In this document: positions 43,352-51,977 of the stretch, piece by piece
Layout of the letters: every line of letters begins with the position of its first letter
Position numbering within the stretch: position 1 is the first letter of the stretch
Assembly (NCBI GenBank): GCA_963668365.1
Contig: OY764266.1
Location: forward strand, 2,232,001 to 2,296,000
Origin: VXNE01 sp963668365
Lineage (GTDB): Bacteria > Pseudomonadota > Gammaproteobacteria > Pseudomonadales > Azotimanducaceae
Reading direction: 5' to 3'
Length of the DNA stretch: 64,000 bases
Position numbers and translations under genes: made by a program
The notes under the pieces: model-generated
What the model was told of the DNA's origin: nothing
The model's input: the letters and a program-made list of their open reading frames with translations, nothing else
Databases searched by the model: none

Positions 43352-44310
43352 TACCCGGCGTTCCTGCCTGTGCTCGTTGCTGTCTCTTCGTTCTGACGCG
43401 CGGCTTCGGACCGCCCCCTGGCCGCCATGAACGCCAGATACGCCTCTTCCAGCGTGGGCTGCTCGACCGGCGCGGCACCCTCGGGAATCTCGCCGGTGGT
43501 GACTGCGCGCAACGCGATGCCGTTGCCTGCCGGGGTGCGGGACACGATTTCGAAGGCGGCTTCCATGCGTTCCATCCCGGTCGCGTCGGTGGTCGCTTCG
43601 AAGACTCGCCCGGAAGCCTGGTCGAGCAAGGTCTTCGGGGCGCCGTGAAATACGATGCTTCCCCCGTCCAGCAGCGATATTTCCCTGCACCCGCCGCCCA
43701 GGTCGGCCACGATATGGGTCGATAGCAGGATCGTCCGATCCCGGCCCAGGCGCGTAACGAGTTGACGAAAACGCATGCGCTCTTCCGGGTCGAGCCCGAC
43801 CGTCGGCTCGTCGACGATCAGCACCTGCGGCTCGTGTACCAGCGCCTGCGCTACGCCGAGGCGGCGAACCATGCCTCCGGAGAGCTTCTTGACCTTGCGG
43901 TCGGCGACGGACTCAAGCCCCACGGTCGCCAGAACCTCCGCTACCCGGCGACGCCGTTCCCGGCGCTTCGACAGGCCCGACATCCGGGCAAGGGTGTCGA
44001 CCACCTCCTCGGTTCGATGCAGACGCCAGGCGCCGAATTCCTGCGGCAGGTAGCCGATGAGAGAGCGCACCCGCAGCGGTGCCCGCGTTACGTCGTGGCC
44101 GCACACCGCCATGGTGCCCCGCGTCGGTTTCAACAACGTCGCGACAATGCGCAACAGCGTGCTCTTGCCGGCGCCGTTCGGGCCGAGCAGGCCGAACAGC
44201 CCTGTGCCGAGGGTGAGGTCCACATCCGCCAGCGCCGCATGGCCTCCCTTGTAAGTGTGGCCGATGCCGCGGGCTTCGATGGCTGGCGCGTCAGTTTGGT
44301 GAACGGTCAA
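43351..44310 (-). CDS. ABC transporter ATP-binding protein (first gene of hybrid efflux operon)
   Basis: 319 residues. Walker A is GPNGAGKST, Q-loop YLPQEF, signature KLSGGMVRR, Walker B LIVDEPT, H-loop STHIV. The family is that of exporters paired with large M1-fused permeases. Its close resemblance in the ATPase core to the domain fused to the second RND pump (EPTVGLDPEERMRFRQLVTRLGRDR against EPTVGLDPRERIRFRNLLANLARDR, with similar C-terminal tails) suggests that the fused domain arose by duplication. It is the operon's first gene, with a TATAAT box about 36 bases upstream of the start. Confidence 0.9.
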   Translation of the reverse strand: MTVHQTDAPAIEARGIGHTYKGGHAALADVDLTLGTGLFGLLGPNGAGKSTLLRIVATLLKPTRGTMAVCGHDVTRAPLRVRSLIGYLPQEFGAWRLHRTEEVVDTLARMSGLSKRRERRRRVAEVLATVGLESVADRKVKKLSGGMVRRLGVAQALVHEPQVLIVDEPTVGLDPEERMRFRQLVTRLGRDRTILLSTHIVADLGGGCREISLLDGGSIVFHGAPKTLLDQASGRVFEATTDATGMERMEAAFEIVSRTPAGNGIALRAVTTGEIPEGAAPVEQPTLEEAYLAFMAARGRSEAARQNEETATSTGRNAG

Positions 44311-44345
44311 TGTGTTTGCCGGGGCATCCTGGTACGGGAGCGCGA

Positions 44346-44351
44346 ATTATA
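44346..44351 (-). promoter_or_regulatory. Candidate -10 box for the hybrid efflux operon
   Basis: TATAAT on the minus strand, 35 bases upstream of the ATPase start. The hexamer at the -35 distance is weak (CGAGAA), so expression may need an activator. It is the only strong -10 match in the 380-base gap between the operon and amtB. Confidence 0.4.
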
Positions 44352-44693
44352 GAGTCTTGATCCCGCACTTCTCGACACAATGCGAATCACATTTCGTGCC
44401 AACCCGCCGCAATTACCCCAACCTGTTGCTCTTGTTGAGTCTCCAGTTTTCCGCACGGAGCGTTCATCGCGATTTCTGTGGCTGATTTCGCCAACTATTA
44501 GCTAAATGGGTCCATGCCCGCCGAGCCAGACAGGCGGTTTGGAGAGTCCACCGCCTTCCTGTAGTCGCTGGACGAGGTCTCGGCAGTGGCGCCGCTGCCC
44601 AAAAGTGCAAATGGACCCGATCCAGACGCGCTGGCATACTTTTTCATGCGAGTATGGCTTTCGCCAATGTTGCGCACGCAAAGGGGGGCACGA
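44352..44693. other. Divergent intergenic region, efflux operon/amtB
   Basis: About 340 bases that include the leaders of both operons. It is more AT-rich at the left (44380-44510) than flanking coding DNA. No sigma54 TGGCA-N7-TTGC site and no RNA gene is recognised. Open frames reach into it from the amtB side but carry no family signal. A strong ribosome-binding site (AAAGGGGGG at 44679-44687) precedes the chosen amtB start. Confidence 0.4.
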
Positions 44694-46088
44694 ATGGGAC
44701 GCGGGATTTCCGGCTTCAAGGCTCCAGGCCAAAAACCACTGCTGGCATCGGCGTTGGCCATGGCTCTGGTGGCTCTCGGGACGGCTGCGCATGCGACGGT
44801 CGCCGCGGAAGCCCAGTTCGTCCTCAACACGTTCTCGTTTCTGATATGCGGCGCGCTCGTCATGTGGATGTGCGCGGGCTTCACGATGCTCGAAGCCGGC
44901 TCGGTGCGCACCAAGAACGCCTCGATGATCTGCATGAAGAACATTGGCCTGTATTCCATCGCGGGCCTCGCGTACTACCTCGTCGGGTACAACCTGATGT
45001 ACGTCGATGTGGGGCAGTGGATCGGGTCCGTCCAGTTTCTGTACGGACCATCTGCGGACGAACTCGCCCTGCTTGGGGGCGACGAAGGAGCGCAGTCGGC
45101 GGTGGTCGACGCTGGCAGTTCGAAGATGTCGGGCTGGTTCTTCCAGATGGTCTTCGTCGCGACCACGGCTTCGATCGTGTCCGGCACCCTCGCCGAGCGC
45201 GTGAACCTGTGGTCTTTCTTTATCTTTACCGCGTGCCTGGCTGGCGTCATCTATCCGTTGGTCGGCGCGTGGACATGGGGCGAAGGGTGGCTCTATCAAC
45301 TCGGCTTCAAGGATTTCGCGGGCTCTACCATCGTGCATTCCACGGGTGGATGGGCGGCCCTCGCGGGCGCCATCATCATCGGGCCGCGCCTCGGCAAGTT
45401 CCGGGACGACGGCAGCATCAAGCCCACGCCGCCTTCGAACATCCCGGCGGTAACGCTGGGCGTTTTCATACTCTGGCTCGGATGGTTCGGTTTTAACGGC
45501 GGCTCCCAACTGGCATTGGCAAGCACCATCGACGCTGTGGCGATGAGCATCGTGTTCGTCAACACCAACCTGGCCGCCGCCGCGGGTGTGGTCGCGGCGA
45601 TCATCGTCTCGCGGCCCATTCTCGGCCGAGTGGATCTGCTCGCCGTTCTGAACGGCGCCATAGCCGGCCTCGTCTCCATTACCGCGGCTCCGGATCTGGT
45701 CGATCACTACTGGGCGGTGGTCATCGGCGCGATTGGCGGCGTGGTGGTGGTCGGTGGCATCAAGCTGTTGGAGGTCTGCAAGATAGACGACGTGGTGGGA
45801 GCGGTTCCGGCACACCTCTTCGCCGGCATTTGGGGGACCATCGCGGTCTGCATCGCGGGTGGCGGCAATATTGGCGCCCAACTGGCTGGAATCGCTGCCG
45901 TGGGGGTGTTCGTGATGGCCGTCTCGTCGGTCGTCTGGCTGGTCCTGAAGAAGGCCATGGGCGCGCGGGTTTCGAGCCAGGTCGAGTCACTCGGCCAGGA
46001 TGCGGCGGAACTTGGCATCGAGGCCTATCCGGAGTTCATGCTGATGCCGGATCAGGACGATCTGGATGACTTGCGCCGGGATGCGTAG
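44694..46088 (+). CDS. amt: Ammonium transporter
   Basis: A 464-residue Amt channel starting at ATG 44694, chosen for the AAAGGGGGG site seven bases upstream; longer in-frame starts have none. It begins with a cleavable signal (SALAMALVALGTAAHA), as in AmtB. FVLNTFSFLICGALVMWMCAGFTMLEAG, HSTGGWAALAGAIIIGPR and LGWFGFNGGSQLA are conserved helices; the pore His pair corresponds to HSTGGW and GAVPAHLFAGIWG. It conducts ammonium/ammonia inward. The usual partner glnK is not adjacent. The C-terminal extension after the last helix is acidic (DQDDLDDLRR). Confidence 0.9.
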   Translation: MGRGISGFKAPGQKPLLASALAMALVALGTAAHATVAAEAQFVLNTFSFLICGALVMWMCAGFTMLEAGSVRTKNASMICMKNIGLYSIAGLAYYLVGYNLMYVDVGQWIGSVQFLYGPSADELALLGGDEGAQSAVVDAGSSKMSGWFFQMVFVATTASIVSGTLAERVNLWSFFIFTACLAGVIYPLVGAWTWGEGWLYQLGFKDFAGSTIVHSTGGWAALAGAIIIGPRLGKFRDDGSIKPTPPSNIPAVTLGVFILWLGWFGFNGGSQLALASTIDAVAMSIVFVNTNLAAAAGVVAAIIVSRPILGRVDLLAVLNGAIAGLVSITAAPDLVDHYWAVVIGAIGGVVVVGGIKLLEVCKIDDVVGAVPAHLFAGIWGTIAVCIAGGGNIGAQLAGIAAVGVFVMAVSSVVWLVLKKAMGARVSSQVESLGQDAAELGIEAYPEFMLMPDQDDLDDLRRDA

Positions 46089-46129
46089 CCGTGCCGGATA
46101 AGAAACACAAAAGCGATGTACAATCTGGC

Positions 46130-46135
46130 TATAAT
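46130..46135 (+). promoter_or_regulatory. Candidate -10 box for the STAS gene
   Basis: TATAAT in the 136-base gap between amt and the STAS gene, 90 bases upstream of the ATG. The corresponding -35 region (ACAAAA) is poor. Confidence 0.35.
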
Positions 46136-46224
46136 TTGTCGGATACTGCCGAACCCCCCAACTTGAGGGCGGATTGGAGACGGCGAAGTTCCGGCAAGAA
46201 TGAATTCCTTGGAGAACGAAGACG

Positions 46225-46563
46225 ATGAACGTTAACCCGGAGCAGGCAAACGGCGTGCTCGTTCTGAAGCCGGAAGGCCGTATCGACGGTCAGAATGCCA
46301 GCGACTTTCAGTCCTCGGTCATGGATGCGATTGCGGATGCCGAAGGTGCCGTCGTTGCGGATCTCGGCAGTATTTCCTATATCAGCAGCGCCGGGCTTCG
46401 CGCGATCCTGCTCGTTGCGAAGACCATGCGTCAGCGCAACGCCGGATTCGCCCTGTGCTCGCTATCGGAGCAGATCGACGAGGTCTTTCGGATCAGCGGA
46501 TTCGACAAGATCATCGCCGTGCACGGTACTCGCGACGAGGCGATCGCGTCGGTGGCCGGCTGA
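46225..46563 (+). CDS. STAS-domain anti-sigma-factor antagonist
   Basis: A 112-residue single STAS domain. VLVLKPEGRIDGQNASDFQSSV and VVADLGSISYISSAGLRAILLVAKTMRQR are the conserved strands; the phosphorylatable serine is Ser54 or Ser55 in ISSAGLR. Such proteins bind a serine-kinase anti-sigma factor and free a sigma factor or act in partner-switching signalling. No kinase or phosphatase gene is nearby. A GGAGA site precedes the ATG. It stands alone between amt and the tRNA gene. Confidence 0.85.
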   Translation: MNVNPEQANGVLVLKPEGRIDGQNASDFQSSVMDAIADAEGAVVADLGSISYISSAGLRAILLVAKTMRQRNAGFALCSLSEQIDEVFRISGFDKIIAVHGTRDEAIASVAG

Positions 46564-46810
46564 CGCGCCGCGTTCGCCTTCCAGCGGGATCCTCCCGCCC
46601 GATCAATCAATGGCGGGTTCCCGCCGGGATTCCCCGGGGAGAGGTTTCCCGCGTGCGCAGGCCCTTGAGCATCAACACCATGAATCCGTGGAACGCATTG
46701 ACACATCGGGCCCCCGCCATACAATACGCGCCGCTCCCGACCATGAGCGGTTGTTCCATGGTCGAACGAGCCGTTCGGCGAGGCGATAAACGTCGTGAGG
46801 CGCGCTGTAT
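46564..46810. other. Intergenic region before tRNA-Gln
   Basis: About 250 bases without a recognisable gene. It must contain the tRNA promoter, but no clear -35/-10 pair is convincing. In most gammaproteobacteria ispE lies immediately before this tRNA; no trace is seen here. Confidence 0.4.
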
Positions 46811-46885
46811 TGGGGTGTCGCCAAGCGGTAAGGCACCGGGTTTTGATCCCGGCATACGCAGGTTCGAATCCTGCCACCCCAGCCA
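46811..46885 (+). tRNA. tRNA-Gln (anticodon TTG)
   Basis: The sequence folds as a 75-base tRNA: acceptor stem TGGGGTG pairs with CACCCCA, the anticodon loop is TTTTGAT (anticodon TTG), and GGTTCGAATCC is the T-arm. The encoded CCA end is present (GCCA). TTG anticodon reads CAA and CAG. Confidence 0.95.
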
Positions 46886-47001
46886 CACTGAGAACGCAAT
46901 AGCGGGCGTTCGGCGCCATTCGGCGCTTGAGAAGCGCGCGCACCGCGGCGTGCAGCGGGCGCGGCGGCGGCGCGGGAATGCACCTGGAGGTTGCAAGTAG
47001 C

Positions 47002-47697
47002 ATGGCGGAACAATGTGTTTTGGAAGCCGAAACCAGGATTGGCCGAGGCAAGTCGACGGTCCGGCGACTGCGCAGGGAAGCGGACAAGGTCCCTGGCGTG
47101 ATCTACGGCGGAGGGAGAGATCCGGTGCCGGTGGCGGTCGAACTCCGGCTGCTGTCCAAGGCCATGGAACAACAGGCGTTCTTTTCCCAGATCATACGGT
47201 TGAGCATTGACGGGAAATCCGAACAGGCGGTGTTGCGCGACTTGCAGCGCCATCCGGCGAACGAGAAGGTTCTCCACCTCGACTTCATGCGTGTCCGCGC
47301 CGACAGGGCGATCCAGATCAGCGTCCCGTTGCGGTTCCTCAACGAAGACAATTGCATCGGTGTGCGCCAGAGTGGCGGCAACATTTCCCACAATCTGATC
47401 GAGGTCGAGATCTCGTGCCTGCCGGCGGACCTGCCCGAGTTTCTGGAGGTCGATGTCGAGAACCTGGACATGGGCCAGACGGTGCATCTTTCCGACCTCG
47501 CGCTTCCTGAGGGCGTATCCATCGTGGCGCTGTCCGGTGAAGAGCACGACACCCCGGTGGTGAGCATTCAGGCGCCGCGCGGCGGAATGGAAGAAGACGA
47601 AGAGATGGAGCTTGGGGAGGAAGAACTGCTTGAAGGCGAGGAGGAGACGCCAGGTGAGGCAGAAGACTCCGCCGAGTCCGGCGAGGACGACGCTTAG
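47002..47697 (+). CDS. rplY: 50S ribosomal protein L25 (Ctc/TL5 type)
   Basis: About 231 residues from ATG 47002 (an earlier in-frame ATG at 46978 is possible). The 5S-RNA-binding N-terminal domain contains RIGRGKSTVRRLRREADKVPGVIYGGG and VLRDLQRHPANEKVLHLDFMRV; the C-terminal TL5-like beta domain follows (ISVPLRFLNEDNCIGVRQSGGNISHNLIEVEISCLPADLPEFLEVDVENLDMGQTVHLSDL). It ends in an acidic tail. It precedes pth, as in other proteobacteria. Confidence 0.9.
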   Translation: MAEQCVLEAETRIGRGKSTVRRLRREADKVPGVIYGGGRDPVPVAVELRLLSKAMEQQAFFSQIIRLSIDGKSEQAVLRDLQRHPANEKVLHLDFMRVRADRAIQISVPLRFLNEDNCIGVRQSGGNISHNLIEVEISCLPADLPEFLEVDVENLDMGQTVHLSDLALPEGVSIVALSGEEHDTPVVSIQAPRGGMEEDEEMELGEEELLEGEEETPGEAEDSAESGEDDA

Positions 47698-47751
47698 GGC
47701 CAGGGAGAAACGACAGGGCCGCCCGCAAAACGATAGCGGACCTCTCGAGAC

Positions 47752-48345
47752 ATGCCCGGCATCCGTCTGATCGTCGGGCTGGGCAACCCCGGTGACCGCT
47801 ATGAAGGCACGCCGCACAATGTCGGCGCACGGTGGGTTCAGGACCTCGCCGCCCGTTTCGCCGTGCCCATGGCGGCACGCGGCAAGTTCAGGGGAAGCGT
47901 CGGCCGCGGGGATGTGCTTGGCCGGGATGTCTGGCTCCTTCTCCCGTCGACCTATGTGAACCTTTCCGGCGAATCCGTGGGCGCGCTGTCCCGCTTCTAC
48001 GGCATGGAGCCCCGGGAAATACTGGTTGCCCACGATGAAGTCGATTTCCCGGTCGGCGTTGCCAGGCTCAAGAACGGGGGCCGGCATCACGCGCACAACG
48101 GCGTCGCCAGCGTGGTTGCGGGCCTTGGCAACCGCTCAGACTTCGTGCGCCTGCGCATCGGTGTCGGTCATCCCGGTCGGCGCCGCATGATCGGTTTTCT
48201 CACCGGGAAGAAACTCGGCAAGCGCGACCGCGCGCTCGTCGAAGAAAGCCTCGAGATGGACGATGCCCTGCTGGAACTTGTCGTCGACGGAGAACTGGAC
48301 AAGGCGATGAGCCGCTTTCACGCGCCGAAACCCGCCGCGGAATAG
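47752..48345 (+). CDS. pth: Peptidyl-tRNA hydrolase
   Basis: A 197-residue enzyme. IVGLGNPGDRYEGTPHNVGARWV is the N-terminal signature with the catalytic His22 and Asn23. STYVNLSGESV and VAHDEVDFPVGVARLKNGGRHHAHNGVASV are the substrate loops. It recycles peptidyl-tRNA released from the ribosome. Normal length; 54 bases after rplY and 3 bases before ychF, so the three form one unit. Confidence 0.95.
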   Translation: MPGIRLIVGLGNPGDRYEGTPHNVGARWVQDLAARFAVPMAARGKFRGSVGRGDVLGRDVWLLLPSTYVNLSGESVGALSRFYGMEPREILVAHDEVDFPVGVARLKNGGRHHAHNGVASVVAGLGNRSDFVRLRIGVGHPGRRRMIGFLTGKKLGKRDRALVEESLEMDDALLELVVDGELDKAMSRFHAPKPAAE

Positions 48346-48348
48346 CGC

Positions 48349-49440
48349 GTGGGGTTTCGTTGCGGCATCGTCGGCCTGCCGAATGTCGGCAAGTCGACCC
48401 TGTTCAATGCCATGACCTGCGCCGGGGCGGAGGCGGCGAACTTTCCTTTTTGCACTATCGAGCCGAACGTGGGCGTCGTGCCGGTTCCGGACCTGCGTAT
48501 CCGGCGAGTCGCCGAGCTGACCGCGTCGAAACGGGTGGTTCCGGCCATGGTGGAGTTCGTGGATATCGCGGGCCTCGTCGAGGGTGCGTCCAGGGGAGAG
48601 GGGCTCGGCAACCAGTTTCTCGCGCACATTCGCGAAACCCAGGCGATCGCACATGTGGTCCGCTGTTTCGAGGACGAGGGTGTCGTCAACGTCAGAAACA
48701 GGGTCGCTCCGGCGGACGACATCGAGGTTGTCGATACCGAACTGGCGCTGGCCGACCTCGACACGGTGGAACGCGCCCATGATCGCGTGCGGCGCGTCGC
48801 TGCTGTCGGCGACAGGCGGGCGCGATCCCGGACGGAACTGCTGGAGAAGGTGGGCGCATGGCTGGACCAGGGCCGTCCGGTGCGGGCGCTCGACCTGACC
48901 GAGGGTGAACGAGAGAGCATCGCGGACCTGCACTTGCTCACCGCCAAGCCGGTCATGTACGTCGCCAACGTGGCCGAAGACGGGTTGCGGGACAATCCCC
49001 TGCTTGCTCCCGTCGCGGTGATCGCCGATGCGCAGGGCGCTGCCTGGGTTCCCATCTGCACCAAGATCGAAGCCGAGATCGCGGAACTCGAAGCCGAAGA
49101 GAGAATGGACTTTCTGCGCGACCTCGGAATGGATGCGCCGGGCCTGGACCGCGTGATTCGGGCAGGGCATCGGCTATTGGGACTGCACGATTACTTCACG
49201 CACAACCCCGAGGAAGCGCGCGCCTGGACCGTCCCGGCGGGAACTGCCGCGCCGCAGGCCGCCGGGGTTATCCACACGGACTTCGAAAGGGGCTTCATTC
49301 GCGCGGAAGTGATCGCCTACGAGGACTTCGTTTCCTGCGGGGGAGAACATGGCGCCAGGGAAGCGGGCCGGCGGCGCCTGGAAGGCAGGGACTATGTCGT
49401 GCAGGATGGGGACGTGATCCACTTTCGATTCAACGTGTAG
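48349..49440 (+). CDS. ychF: Redox-regulated ATPase/GTPase YchF (OLA1 family)
   Basis: A 363-residue P-loop protein. The G1 motif is GIVGLPNVGKSTLFNA, G3 is FVDIAGLVEGASRGEGLGNQFL, and the non-canonical specificity motif NVAE explains ATP preference. The C-terminal TGS domain ends DGDVIHFRFNV. GTG start, three bases after pth stop. Ribosome-associated; it modulates stress and translation. Confidence 0.95.
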   Translation: MGFRCGIVGLPNVGKSTLFNAMTCAGAEAANFPFCTIEPNVGVVPVPDLRIRRVAELTASKRVVPAMVEFVDIAGLVEGASRGEGLGNQFLAHIRETQAIAHVVRCFEDEGVVNVRNRVAPADDIEVVDTELALADLDTVERAHDRVRRVAAVGDRRARSRTELLEKVGAWLDQGRPVRALDLTEGERESIADLHLLTAKPVMYVANVAEDGLRDNPLLAPVAVIADAQGAAWVPICTKIEAEIAELEAEERMDFLRDLGMDAPGLDRVIRAGHRLLGLHDYFTHNPEEARAWTVPAGTAAPQAAGVIHTDFERGFIRAEVIAYEDFVSCGGEHGAREAGRRRLEGRDYVVQDGDVIHFRFNV

Positions 49441-49489
49441 GGCCACGTCTTCGAACCACCGACTACCTGACGAGTCAGAGAGCGATGCC

Positions 49490-50374
49490 ATGACCACGTA
49501 TCAGACGGCCATCTTTCGGGAGGGTGCCGCCCACCAGATCTTCCTTGAATTCACGGTCCGGGAGGCGGCGGCGTCGTTGCCGGGCGAGGCGCCGGCGGAT
49601 TCGGCCATCGACGGGGGCGAGCAACTGGTTGCCTTCGGCGGGGGATTGCTGCGCGACCTCGAGGCGCTGGAGACGCCGCCCGGCGCCGTCGACTTCACGC
49701 CCATCGAAGGTGCGGCGGGATTCAGGGCACCCGCCACCCAGCGGGACCTGTTCGTGTGGCTGCATGGCGAGAAGCGCGACGAACTCTTTGCCCGGGCACT
49801 CGAGTGGCGCGACAGCTTGCGTGCCGTCGCCGACCTCGCCCATGAGGATCACGGCTTTCGATTTCGCGACAGCAGGGATCTGACCGGCTTCGTGGACGGT
49901 TCGGCGAATCCGAAAGGCGACGCGCGGCAGGCGGCCGCTCTGATTCAGACCGGCGAACAGGCCGGGGGAAGTTTCGTGCTTGCCCAGCGGTGGGTCCACG
50001 ACCTGTCGGGATTCTCGAAGTTGCCCATGGCCGACCAGGAACGCGTCATCGGCCGCACGAAGCCGGACAGCATCGAGCTCGAAGGCGATGCGATGCCGCC
50101 GGACAGCCATGTCAGCCGCACGGACCTGAAACGCGACGGCAACGCCGTCAAGATCTACCGCAGGAGTTCTCCGGTCGGCGCGTCAAGCGATGCGGGACTC
50201 TATTTTCTCGCCTTCAGCGCCGACCAACAGCGGTTCCGATGGCTGCTGGACTCGATGTTCGGCCTGACCGGCGACGGCCTGCACGACCACCTGCTGCACT
50301 TTTCCCGTCCCGTCACCGGCAGTTTCTTCTATGCGCCGCCCCGGGATGCGCTGCTTCGCGCGTTCGGTCTGTGA
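49490..50374 (+). CDS. DyP-type haem peroxidase
   Basis: A 294-residue enzyme. The catalytic distal motif is DLTGFVDGSANPKG (GxxDG, with the Asp) and the proximal haem ligand is the His in SHVSRTDLKR. QRDLFVWLHGEKRDELFARAL and GLYFLAFSADQQRFRWLLDSMFG are family segments. YfeX/EfeB-type peroxidases use hydrogen peroxide to oxidise dyes or porphyrins. No Tat signal, so it is cytoplasmic and unlike EfeB. It stands alone downstream of ychF. Confidence 0.85.
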   Translation: MTTYQTAIFREGAAHQIFLEFTVREAAASLPGEAPADSAIDGGEQLVAFGGGLLRDLEALETPPGAVDFTPIEGAAGFRAPATQRDLFVWLHGEKRDELFARALEWRDSLRAVADLAHEDHGFRFRDSRDLTGFVDGSANPKGDARQAAALIQTGEQAGGSFVLAQRWVHDLSGFSKLPMADQERVIGRTKPDSIELEGDAMPPDSHVSRTDLKRDGNAVKIYRRSSPVGASSDAGLYFLAFSADQQRFRWLLDSMFGLTGDGLHDHLLHFSRPVTGSFFYAPPRDALLRAFGL

Positions 50375-50378
50375 GGCG

Positions 50379-51554
50379 CTAACGCATCGCCCGGAAGCAC
50401 TTGCGCAACTCTTCGACGAACAGTTCGGGCTGCTCGAAGGCGGCGAAGTGGCCGCCCCTGTCCAGTTCGTTCCAGTAAACGATGTTCGGGTAGCGGTTCT
50501 CCGCCCAGATCCTCGGCGTCGGAGTGATCTCCTCGGGGAAGATGCTGCATCCGGTGGGCACGGTTATCTCCACGGCATGCTCATCGTAGGCGCCGGAGAG
50601 GTGGCTCTGGGCGTTCTCCCAGTAGATTCGCGCCGACGACGTCCCGCTGTTGGTCAGCCAGTAGAACATCACGTTGTCCAGCAGTTGATCGCGGCCGATG
50701 GCGTTTTCGGGGACGCCGTCGCAGTCCGTCCACTCGAAGAATTTCTCGAGGATCCACGCAGCCTGTCCCATGGGCGAATCGGCCAGCCCATAGCCGAGCG
50801 TCTGCGGGCGCGAGCTCTGCTGGCTGCCGTATCCGCCGCCCCTGCCCTGCCTGCGTTGAATGCGGGCAAGCGCCCTCTTCTCCTCTTCGGTGGGGTTCTC
50901 AGGCGTTTTCCGCGGCCGACCGCCCGGCATGTTGACGTGGATTCCCGCGCAGCGGTCGGGATGCCGTGCGGCGAGGGCGTTGGACACGGTCGTGCCCCAG
51001 TCCCCGCCCTGCGCGAAATAACGGTCGTATCCCAGGCGCGACATGATTTCGTCCCATGCATCGGCGATCTTCGGGATGTTCCAACCGGTGCCCTCGGGAT
51101 GTCCCGAGAACCCGAAGCCGGGCAGGGAAGGGCAGACGACGTGAAAAGCGTCTTCCGCCGCGCCGCCGTGGTTTGTCGGATCGGCAAGGGGCTCGATGAT
51201 GCCCTGGAATTCGGCGACGGAGCCCGGCCAACCGTGGGTGATCACCAGGGGAAAGGCGTCCGGGTGGGGGCTTTCCCGGTGGATGAAGTGGATGTCCAGA
51301 CCGTCGATGTCGGTCAGGTATTGCGGAAAGCCGTTGAGATAGGCCTGCCGGGCGGGCCAGTCGTACTCGTTCAGCCAGTAGTCGCGAATGTCCTTCGCCC
51401 AGGCCAGCGGCACGCCCTGGTTCCAGTCGTGGGGCTCGCCCTCGGCGGCACGGATGGTTTCGGCATCCGGCCACCGCGTCCGCTCCAGGCGCGCCGCAAG
51501 GTCGTCGAGCACCGCCTTCGGAATGTCGATCTTAAATGGTCGGATTTTCGTCAT
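50379..51554 (-). CDS. Epoxide hydrolase (alpha/beta hydrolase with EHN domain)
   Basis: About 391 residues from ATG 51554 (an upstream ATG at 51572 is possible). The N-terminal EHN domain is PFKIDIPKAVLDDLAARLERTRWPD. The oxyanion-hole motif is THGWPGSVAEF, the nucleophile Asp is in GGDWGTTVSNA, and the base His is in RGGHFAAFEQP. It opens epoxides to diols, a detoxification or catabolic step. Convergent with the peroxidase gene, four bases between stops. Confidence 0.85.
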   Translation of the reverse strand: MTKIRPFKIDIPKAVLDDLAARLERTRWPDAETIRAAEGEPHDWNQGVPLAWAKDIRDYWLNEYDWPARQAYLNGFPQYLTDIDGLDIHFIHRESPHPDAFPLVITHGWPGSVAEFQGIIEPLADPTNHGGAAEDAFHVVCPSLPGFGFSGHPEGTGWNIPKIADAWDEIMSRLGYDRYFAQGGDWGTTVSNALAARHPDRCAGIHVNMPGGRPRKTPENPTEEEKRALARIQRRQGRGGGYGSQQSSRPQTLGYGLADSPMGQAAWILEKFFEWTDCDGVPENAIGRDQLLDNVMFYWLTNSGTSSARIYWENAQSHLSGAYDEHAVEITVPTGCSIFPEEITPTPRIWAENRYPNIVYWNELDRGGHFAAFEQPELFVEELRKCFRAMR

Positions 51555-51575
51555 TGCCGCCTCCCTGGCCATGGC

Positions 51576-51977
51576 TTAGGTGTCCTGTGCCTTCATATCC
51601 TGATCCCGCACATCGAGATCCGGTATGCCGGCGAAGTCTCGAGCATTGCGGCTGATGAGGGTTGCGCCGCGCAACATCGCCGTCACACCGATGCAGATAT
51701 CCGCCGCCCGCCGCCGTGGTGATCCGAGCCTGCGAAAGACTTCGGCCGCCGCAGAAGCGAAATACTCCGAAAAAGGGATGATGCCGTCGGCGGCAAGAAA
51801 TGCGCGCGCGGTTGCCAACTGCTCCGGGGTTCGCGGACCTCTCGAAAATTCGAACCATGCTACAGCGCTGATTTCTATCGTTCGACCGGAATCCGCGATT
51901 TCCACTAGCCGTCGCCGCTCGGGTCCGGCCGTCGCCAGCGCGTAGACGAGAAAGTCCGTGTCCAAATGCACAATCAT
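51576..51977 (-). CDS. PIN-domain toxin, VapC type
   Basis: A 133-residue PIN protein: IVHLDTDFLVYAL (first Asp), AVAWFEFSRG (Glu), RAADICIGVTAML (Asp) and LISRNARDFAGI (Asn-Asp). All the acidic positions of the active site are there. The ATG overlaps the antitoxin stop as ATGA. It ends 21 bases upstream of the epoxide hydrolase gene on the same strand. Confidence 0.85.
   Translation of the reverse strand: MIVHLDTDFLVYALATAGPERRRLVEIADSGRTIEISAVAWFEFSRGPRTPEQLATARAFLAADGIIPFSEYFASAAAEVFRRLGSPRRRAADICIGVTAMLRGATLISRNARDFAGIPDLDVRDQDMKAQDT

Noticed and set aside
43352..43690. Upstream extension of the permease-peptidase frame
   Set aside because: The extension lies within the ATPase gene in another frame and has no membrane-protein character; the GTG at the TAGTG overlap is the likely start.
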